Source of the DNA: Symbiodinium natans
Taxonomy: Eukaryota > Sar > Dinophyceae > Suessiales > Symbiodiniaceae
Assembly (NCBI GenBank): GCA_905221605.1
Contig: CAJNDS010002346.1
Span: forward strand, 1,000,740 to 1,064,739
DNA length: 64,000 nucleotides
Direction: 5' to 3'
Part shown: positions 57,182 through 64,000 of the stretch, in pieces
Layout of the letters: each line of letters begins with the position of its first letter
Position numbering within the stretch: the stretch's first letter is position 1
Made by a program: the position numbers and the translations under genes
The notes under the pieces: model-generated
What the model was told of the DNA's origin: nothing
Databases searched by the model: none
Seen by the model: only the letters and a program-made list of their open reading frames with translations

Positions 57182-57292
57182 GACATGATCCCGCGCAACA
57201 TGCGCCAACCAAGAATTGCTCCAGCGTGGATGAAGCACGACAAGCAGGCGGCGGCATGTAGGGCTGCAGCAAAGAGCCGAATACCTGCGGGG
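57182..57292 (+). CDS. Exon-like fragment
   Basis: Begins after CTTGCTGGCAG; reads DMIPRNMRQPRIAPAWMKHD then KQAAACRAAAKSRIPAG. Basic and helical, possibly a ribosomal or RNA-binding protein segment, but unidentified. Followed by a degenerate G-strand telomeric stretch. Confidence 0.43.
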
Positions 57293-58069
57293 TTTAGGGT
57301 TTGGGGAGGGTTTAGTTAGCATTTAGCGTTTAGGGTTTGGGGTTTCGGTTGAGGGTTTAGGGCAGTGAGCACACCGAGCCGAACTCCTAGAGTGGCCTTG
57401 AGGCAAGTCTGCTGCTTAGAACATTCTGCTTTTCGTTGTGATGAAGTGCAAATGCAGAGAAATCGTTCTGTCTGGTTCTTCGAGGGGGTGTTGCTTCCAT
57501 TTGCTTTCCGCTCCAAGCGCAAAATCGTAAACCCTAAGCCCTAACCCCCCCCCCCCCCCGGCAGGACGCAATAGCCTTGCGCCCCCGACTTTGGGTTTTT
57601 TAAATCATGTCAGCATCCTATATCTTCGGCTGCGCTCAGGTTGCTTACTGTGTGCATTTTCCTTTGTTTTTTTGAGTCAAGCCAGATAGCGGTGGTGATG
57701 ATGATGATCCTGATGGGTGGCCTTGATAATCGCAAATTCCGATGGCTGGCTTGTATTGTGACGCGCTTGTCAAGGTCGTCGTCGTTCTTTAACTTTAGAT
57801 GGAGATGCTTCGCTTTATCTGCTCCAGATTGGGATGTTCCCACTAGGGATCCGAGTACCCCCTATAATTGCCCCTCTTCAGGACTGTTCGTATAAGGGGG
57901 CACATCCCATGCCCCAAAAGCAGTTGCAGGCAAAGGTCTGTAGACGACAGGGCGTCTAAGCAGGCCTTTAGGCCTTGCCTACCTGGTCGAGATCTCTCAA
58001 TGATGACCCACCCTCGTGGGTTACCTGAATAAGGGAAAGTAGTGCAGACTTTGCCTTGAAGCCCTGATT
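57293..58069. other. Degenerate telomeric DNA, MITE family G, unassigned
   Basis: 57293-57360 TTTAGGG-like; 57548-57560 poly-C; MITE G at 57828-57912 (GGGATGTTCCCACTAGG and AGGACTGTTCGTATAAGGGG). An 84-codon plus frame at 57641 and a 77-codon minus frame at 57610 overlap; neither is convincing. Confidence 0.5.
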
Positions 58070-58220
58070 AAACCCTAAGCCCTAAACCCTAAATCCTAAA
58101 CCCTAAACCCTAAACCCTAAACCCCCAAACCCTAAACCCTAAACCCTAAACCCTAAACCCTAAACCCTAAACCCTAAACCCTAAACCCTAAACCCTAAAC
58201 CCTAAACCCTAAACCCTAAA
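58070..58220 (-). repeat. C-strand telomeric block
   Basis: About 21 CCCTAAA units; it ends CTAAAGCCAG directly before a candidate exon. Confidence 0.96.
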
Positions 58221-58225
58221 GCCAG

Positions 58226-58383
58226 CTCGTTTCTTCAGAAAGCCGGGCTTATCTCAGCATGTGCTGCTGGCCTGGGTGTCAGCTGGGCGGGCGGCAACAA
58301 AAACAGCAACGTGCGGCGCCCGCGAGGTTCTTCGCTTCTACGGCTTCTTCCAGGAGATGCTGCGCTCTTTGGGGCCCCCTTAA
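58226..58383 (+). CDS. Candidate terminal exon
   Basis: After AAAGCCAG reads RFFRKPGLSQHVLLAWVSAG, RAATKTATCGAREVLRFYGF, FQEMLRSLGPP and TAA. Strong protein-like composition over 52 codons. The telomeric block to its left would be the intron end. Family unknown. Confidence 0.46.
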
Positions 58384-59470
58384 GGTTGGGCTTTACCCTG
58401 AACCCTAAACCTTATCTAAACCCTAAAGCAATAAACCCTCGTCGGTTTCAGGGCTAAGTGTGGTTTCGGGTTCAAAGGCTTTGGGTCTAGGGGTTTACGA
58501 TGAGTACTGCAGGGTTTAAGGTTTCGGGTTTAGGGTGCAGTTTGAAGCAGCTTCCAGGTTCAAAAGGGTGCAGCTGCAAGGCGCACATTTGGCGGGTGCC
58601 ATAAATTCGAACAGGCATCTTGTGTGTAGGTTAGAATTCGAATTGTTCTTGGGGTCGACTGGACGAAAAGGGGTCGGCGGTTGGCAACAGGACGAAAAGT
58701 ATGCAGGGTTCTAAGGAGAGCATATGGGATTTTTTTCATCGCTGTTCAGCGCATTCGGGTGTTTTAGGGCCCCTGGGGTCCTCAACATCTTGCTTTGGTG
58801 TAGGTTTAGGGTTTAGGGTTTAGGGTTTAGGGTTTAGGGTTTAGGGTTTAGGGTTTAGGGTTTAGGGTTTAGGGTGTTGGGGCTTAGGGTTTAGGGTATA
58901 GGCGGCGGTGATTAATTTCGGTTCTTGTGGTGATGAGGATGAAGAAGGTCGGGGGTATACAAGGGTGTGTATGACGAGTCTTGTATGACGAGTCTTATGA
59001 TGATTGCTTGTGGTGTTGTCTTGCTGTTGTTATGATCTCTACTTACTATCATTGTTATGACTGTTCTTGCGGCTATTGCGCTATGCGCTTGTTTTAGGGT
59101 TGAGGGTTTTTTGGAGTTGCGACTTGGTTTCAGATGGTCGTCTTCCGGGTGAGGGCGTTTAGGGTGCATGACATTGATGATGAACTCTTGTAGTCCGTCC
59201 TATGTGACAAATGTTTGTGCCATCTTTGTTGTTGATGGAAGGCTCCGTCGATTCTGCCTGTATGCACGTTCCGATGCGAGCGTGTGCTGCAAAGACGTTG
59301 ATCGTCTGGAGAAGTGACCCTACTCTCAGGAGACCGTAACCGAACGCCCAGATGAGAACAGCCGCGTCCGCCAAGTGAACATCATGTTCCACATGGAGGA
59401 CAGCGCGGGGTTTTAGGATTCTACTATTTGCTTAAACCCCCCCACACCAAAACAAATAATCCCAATATTG
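58384..59470. other. Unassigned sequence, G-strand telomeric block, MITE C fragment
   Basis: 58805-58880 TTTAGGG. 59159-59392 on the minus strand reads MEHDVHLADAAVLIWAFGYG then LLRVGSLLQTINVFAAHARI, plausible membrane-protein sequence but isolated. 59420-59470 is a family C left end (CTACTATTTGCTTAAAC, AATAATCCCAATATTG). Confidence 0.4.
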
Positions 59471-59760
59471 GGTTTAGGGGTTTCGGGTTTAGGGTTTGGG
59501 GTTTAGGGTTTAGGGGTTTAGGGTTTAGGGTTGACCTGGTTGTAAAAGGGTTTAGGGTTTAGGGTTCAGGGTTTGGGGTTTAGGAGTTCAAGCCGTGCTC
59601 AGAAGTGGCACTAGCGGTGGTGGATCAATTTCCGCGCACATGTCCCCTGGGGGTGGTTCCCGGCTGCTTGGATAGAGCTCCGGGTTCAAGAAGGGTTTAG
59701 GGTTTAGGTTTTAGGTTTTAGGTTTTAGGGTTTAGGGTTTAGGGTGTGTTTGGGATTTAG
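59465..59760 (+). repeat. G-strand telomeric blocks
   Basis: 59465-59585 (TTTAGGG with TTTCGGG/TTTGGGG) and 59695-59750. Both are diverged. Confidence 0.88.
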
Positions 59761-59775
59761 TACCCCCCTTAGTTG

Positions 59776-59922
59776 AGGAGTATGCCCAATGTTAGGAGAG
59801 GGATTCTAGTCTTCTAGGATGCAGAGTAGGCCCTTACCCTCTGTTTAGGGTTTAGGTTCCCTTGAGCCCCCTTAAACCATAAAGGGCACCCAGTTTATTC
59901 CCATGTTGCTCTTAGGCCTAGG
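59776..59922. mobile_element. MITE family E copy with extra internal sequence
   Basis: GTATGCCCAATGTTAGG, TTTAGGTTCCCTTGAGCC and AAAGGGCACCCAGTTTATTC. Internal TTTAGGGTTTAGG again resembles a telomeric pair. Confidence 0.6.
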
Positions 59923-59929
59923 CTTAAAC

Positions 59930-60358
59930 ACTAAACCCTAAACCCTAAACCCTAAACCCTAAACCCTAAACCCTAAACCCTAAACCCTAAACCCTAAACC
60001 CTAAACCCTAAACCCTAAAAACCCCAAACCCTAAACCCTTTATTGAAGGTTATTCCTAAATTCACGGGCCATTGGGCTCTTTGGGTTCGTGGGGCCTGCC
60101 GCAATCGCTCCGGGCTCCTAGGGCCATCGCTGTGGGGTTGGGAGCTCAAGTTCAGGGTCCAGGGTTTAGGGTGTAGGGTTTAGGGTTTAGGGTTTAGGGG
60201 TTCAGGGTCCAGGGTTTAGGGTGTAGGGTTTAGGGTTTAGGGTTTAGGGTTTAGGGTTTAGGGTTTAGGGGTTCAGGGTCCAGGGTTTAGGGTGTAGGGT
60301 TTAGGGTTTAGGGTTTAAGGTTTAGGGTTTAGGGTTTAGGGTTTAGGGTTTACCGATA
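59930..60358. repeat. Telomeric blocks, C strand then G strand with higher-order repeat
   Basis: 59930-60045 CCCTAAA. 60140-60355 TTTAGGG in which TTCAGGGTCCAGGGTTTAGG followed by GTGTAGGG recurs three times (60140, 60200, 60270), a higher-order unit. Confidence 0.95.
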
Positions 60359-60364
60359 CAGCTA

Positions 60365-60650
60365 CTGATTGATAGGAACAAGAGACACTACAACAAGAGC
60401 AAGAGCAATAGCAATGGCAATGGCAATAGAAATGGCAATGGGAATGGCAATAGCAAAAGCAATAGATAAATCAATAGCAATAGCAATGCGTAACAATAGC
60501 AAAGATAAGAGCAGGACGAAAACGGATAATTGTAATGGTAAGACTAACGAGAACGATAAGATAGCAGTTTGAACAGCAAGAGCAGCAATGACACAAATTC
60601 AAACAAAGCAGGCACTAAATTGATAATAGCAATAGTAAAGACCCCAGGCA
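60365..60650 (+). repeat. (GCAATA/GCAATG)n degenerate hexamer repeat
   Basis: AGCAATAGCAATGGCAATGG-type repeat with changes; Met/Ala/Ile-rich open frames are its translation. Confidence 0.9.
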
Positions 60651-60817
60651 CTAGACCCTAAACCCACAACAAAACAACAAGCTTCCTTTGGCAGCCCTAC
60701 CTTGGAGAGTTTAGGGTTGAGGGTTTAGGGTTTAGGATTGTCGCAACGAAGGCCTGCCTTCATCCTAGAAACACGGGAGCAGGAGGCTGGAAAGTTGCCA
60801 GACATTTTGGGGTTTAG

Positions 60818-61305
60818 GGACCCTAAACCCTAAACCCTAAACCCTAAACCCTAAACCCTAAACCCTAAACCCTAAACCCTAAACCCTAAACCCTAAACCC
60901 TAAACCCTAAACCCTAAACCCCGCGGTTCCCAGGGTTACTCCCCAAGTTTGCTAAAAGCTTTATTCCTTAGAGGATCGTGGAAAAGGGTCCCCGAACCCA
61001 AGGGTGGCATACCACCCTAAACCCTAAACCCTAAACCCTAAACCCTAAACCCTAAACCCTAAACCCTAAACCCTAAGCCCTAAACCCTAAACCCTAAACC
61101 CTAAACCCTAAACCCTAAACCCTAAACCCTAAACCGAAGGGTACCACCTTAGGGGTCCAAGCCAAAGTCCCTGGAGCCGTTGAAAAGGACGGAACCATCA
61201 GCATGACGGAGCCGAAGGCACTGGGTGCTCCTCGTTGTATCTAAAGGGTTTAGGGTTTAGGGTTTAGGGTTTAGGGTTTAGGGTTTAGGGTTTAGGGTTT
61301 CAGGC
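60818..61305. repeat. Telomeric blocks C, C, G
   Basis: 60818-60920 and 61015-61135 CCCTAAA; 61243-61300 TTTAGGG. The second block is flanked by AAGGGTGGCATACCACC (61000) and AAGGGTACCACC (61138), an imperfect direct repeat. Confidence 0.95.
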
Positions 61306-61751
61306 AAGCTACACAGCAGCCCTGAAGCAAAAATGGGTTTTAGGGTTTAGGGTTTACGGTTTTGGTCCCTTAATATGGTCCCTTTCCTCCAGGTTTCATC
61401 GGGTATATAAGGGTCATAAAAGGGGTCCCCCTTTAAGGTTTATATAAAGCGACCGGGTAACTTCCCTAAGATTGCAGGAGTCTCTTCTCGGGATCCTCTC
61501 GCGCTCCTCTTGGGGGGTGGCGGGGCTCTTCACGCTTTCATATCTACTGGGCCTGCCACAAAAGTCCACGGCATTCCGCCCTCACGAGTTCGAACGGGGC
61601 AGTGCATCTTCTGTCTTGGGAGGTTGAGGATTCATGCCCGACATGTGTGGGAGCAGGTGCATGTCCACTGTGCTGCTGCTTTGGGGAGGCACTCGGCCCA
61701 AGCCATTTCCTCGTGACCGCTTTGAAGCAGCCTTTATTATCTCGAGACGCC
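61306..61751 (+). other. Upstream region of the purine gene
   Basis: 61364-61478 is a family B MITE (TCCCTTAATATGGTCCCTTT, GGGTATATAAGG, GCGACCGGGTAACTTCCCTA). 61500-61750 is open on the plus strand and could include 5' UTR or an extension. CTTTGAAG|CAGCC (61722) is a possible trans-splice acceptor. No TATA-like signal is evident, as expected for dinoflagellates. Confidence 0.45.
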
Positions 61752-63620
61752 ATGGACAAGCGAACCGTTGGCTGCTTGGGCGGAGGGCAGCTGGGCCGAA
61801 TGATGGTCTACGCCGCGCACCGGCTGGGAGTCTGGGTGGGCCCTTGTGGTATATTTGTTTTGCACTTTTTTCCCTTTAAGTTAGGTTTACGAATTTAAGA
61901 GGCCCATGCTTGAGCTGCATCTGTGTCAGGAGGTTTGCTTATGGACCATATCCGAGGAGTGAAGATGTGCGTGCTCGATCCGCTTGGGGAGAAGTCTCCC
62001 GCCGGGCAGGTCGCAGAGATGTCGGTCATGGGCAGCTTCCAGGATGCCGACAAGGCGGGTAGATGCTCTCTAGACCCAAAATTTGTGGACCCTAAACCCA
62101 TAGAGATCCCACAGTTTGGGGGCCCCACAACGCACCCACGGCAGGTTCGGGAGTTGGCGAAGAAGTGCGACATCCTCACTTTGGAGGTGGAGCACGTCAA
62201 CGCGGAGGTGCTGGAGGAGCTCCATCAGGCGGGCGTTCCCGTGCAGCCTTTGCCCTTCGTGGTGAAGCTGATCCAGGACAAGTATGTCCAGAAGGTGCAC
62301 CTGCAAAAGCATGGCGTGCCCCTGCCCGACTTCGAGAAGGTCGAAACCGAAGCTGACTTGCACAGCATCGGCGAGCGATTTGGCTACCCCATGATGCTGA
62401 AGAGCCGATACGGCGCCTACGACGGGAAGGGCAACGCCGTCGTGCCGAACGCGCAGGGCATCACGGCAGCCTTCGAGAAGCTTGGCGGCAATGTCGGCAA
62501 GAAGCTTTACGTCGAGAAATGGGCTCCTTTCAAGATGGAGCTGGCGGTCATGGTTGCCAGAGGAGTGGATGAGACCATGAACGTCACCATGCGCACCTAC
62601 CCAGTGGTGCACACGGTGCAGCGGGACAGCGTTTGCTTCACTTGCCTCACCCCGCCGGTGGGAGTCACGCAGAAGCAGCAGGAACTGGCGCAGAAGATCG
62701 CCACGGACGCCATCAAGAGCTTCGGCGATGCCCGAGGCATCTTCGGCGTGGAGATGTTCCTTCTCGAGGACGGGTCGGTGCTCCTGAACGAGATCGCGCC
62801 CAGGCCACACAACACCGGCCACTACACCATGGAAGCCTGCGGCGTCGACCAGTTCGAGCAGCACCTGCGCTGCGTCTTGGGCCTCCCCCTAGGTGACTGC
62901 CAGCTCCGCGTCGGTGGTGCCATGATGGTGAACATCCTGGGACAGGGTGAGACCCCCGAGATGGTGACGAAGACCATGGCGCCCCTAAGGCAGGCGCTGA
63001 ACGTGCCGGATGCCGGCATCCACTGGTATGGCAAGGAGGGCTGTGTGAAGGGCCGGAAGATGGGCCACATCACCGTGACGGGCTTCACGCCGGCCAGTGC
63101 CTTGGAGCAGATCCGACCTGTCTTGGTGGCCTTAGATGGCGACGACGCCGCCGACAAGATGGATGTTCCCAGCAAGCCTTCGCCCAGCGTGGGCATCATC
63201 ATGGGCAGCGACAGCGATCTTCCCACCATGAAGGATGCAGCTCAGGTTCTCAGTGACTTCGGCATCCCCTATGAGATCAGCATTGTCTCGGCCCACCGCA
63301 CGCCCGAATACATGTATGAGTACGCGACCACCGCGGAAGCCCGAGGCATCAACGTGATCATCGCGGGCGCCGGCGGTGCCGCGCACTTGCCCGGGATGGT
63401 GGCAGCCCTGACGCCCTTGCCCGTGATCGGCGTCCCTGTGAAGTCTTCCACCCTCAGTGGCAACGACTCGCTGCTGTCCATTGTGCAGATGCCCAAAGGC
63501 ATTCCCGTGGCCACGGTCGCCATCGGCAACGCGGCCAATGCCGGGCTCCTGGCCGTCCGTATCCTGGGAGCCGCCAACCCAGGACAGAGGCAGAAGCTGG
63601 GCAGGTCCTTGGGAGACTTT
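61752..63620 (+). CDS. ADE2: PurK-PurE fusion (AIR carboxylase, ADE2 type)
   Basis: Model: exons 61752-61827, 61957-62054, 62145-63620; 550 residues to the last border. The start ATG is in GCCATGGAC. PurK part: GGGQLGRMM nucleotide motif, [27 protein letters not shown]-grasp loop, and [18 protein letters not shown] signature. PurE part (from about residue 380): [65 protein letters not shown]. PurK makes N5-carboxy-AIR from AIR, bicarbonate and ATP, and PurE converts it to CAIR in purine synthesis; fungi and plants have the same K-E order. There is no obvious transit peptide. Length suits Ade2 (~570). The last codons run into a GTATAT repeat: either an intron starts at GTGTATAT (63621) or translation stops at 63660. 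Confidence 0.93.
61828..61956 (+). other. PurK intron 1, GA-AG, 129 bp
   Basis: [12 protein letters not shown] is the expected PurK continuity. It is obtained only by joining CTGG to GAGTGAAG, so the intron starts GAGTCTGG and ends TCCGAG. The 5-bp GGAGT occurs at both borders. The frame stops at 61896 if unspliced. Confidence 0.7.
62055..62144 (+). other. PurK intron 2, GC-AG, 90 bp, stop-free
   Basis: Joining GACAAG to GTTCGGGAG gives [12 protein letters not shown] as in other PurK proteins. The 90 bp (GCGGGTAG...CACGGCAG) is in frame and has no stop, so a naive translation shows a 30-residue insert. It contains CCCTAAACCC (62090-62099), a telomere-type decamer. Confidence 0.78.
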
Positions 63621-63920
<300 letters not shown>

Positions 63921-64000
63921 GTATATTGTTCATTTTGCAGTTCAAGAGGATCATATTCAGGAAGATGTTTCAGAAAAGAGCCGACCTAGGAAGATGTCCC
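63921..64000 (+). other. Possible acceptor and family H repeat
   Basis: TTCATTTTGCAG (to 63941) is a good 3' splice site for an intron starting at 63621. The sequence after it (TTCAAGAGGATCATATTCAG) is also a dispersed repeat, with relatives at about 24472 and 55151, so it may not be an exon. Confidence 0.4.

Noticed and set aside
62070-63229. Long minus-strand frames opposite the purine gene
   Set aside because: The plus strand has conserved PurK/PurE motifs throughout; the minus frames are high-GC shadows.

Overview
The window looks like nuclear DNA of a dinoflagellate (Alveolata). Four things support this. (1) Telomere-type heptamers TTTAGGG/CCCTAAA are scattered in dozens of interstitial blocks. 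(2) The readable genes have GC-AG, GA-AG and GT-AG introns with AG|G acceptors. (3) Several introns are flanked by short direct repeats, the mark of introner-like elements. (4) One gene is a eukaryotic PurK-PurE (ADE2-type) fusion. No ribosomal or organellar genes, CRISPR array or bacterial operon is visible. The genus cannot be fixed from the sequence; Suessiales/Symbiodiniaceae is a guess.

Layout. 1-516 is a GTA microsatellite. 517-3560 holds a tRNA-like SINE remnant and two different satellites, both with a period near 217 bp. 3.7-36.9 kb and 45.7-61.3 kb are a mosaic of interstitial telomeric blocks on both strands, short palindromic MITE-like elements (at least seven families), minisatellites, homopolymer runs, and short stretches that read like exons. 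22.70-25.34 kb is a multi-exon gene for a multi-pass membrane protein whose introns are built from MITE or telomeric sequence. 36.87-45.73 kb is a complete LTR retrotransposon on the minus strand: 287-bp LTRs, CCCTA target duplication, half-tRNA-type primer site and polypurine tract. It encodes CCCH zinc fingers, a WW domain and an S1-like domain, and I see no reverse transcriptase or integrase. 46.24-47.47 kb is a second multi-pass membrane protein gene, interrupted by a MITE-derived intron. 61.75-63.62 kb is the purine-biosynthesis fusion, whose reading frame runs into a GTATAT microsatellite and probably an intron.

The main theme is how telomeric repeats and MITEs relate to gene structure. 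In the 22.7-kb gene a 127-bp CCCTAAA block is an intron, and the exon sequence at its edges is duplicated (16 bp), which creates GC and AG splice sites. A second telomeric block at 15.2 kb sits between 25-bp copies of the same sequence, and a third at 12.0 kb between 14-bp copies. Many other telomeric blocks abut exon-like sequence at AG. Together these suggest that telomeric DNA has been inserted repeatedly at breaks or by an introner-like process, and that some of it is tolerated as introns.

Limits: no alignment, coding-potential or repeat-search software was used. Short exon-like segments are called from amino-acid composition, open frame and splice-like borders only, and should be read as candidates.
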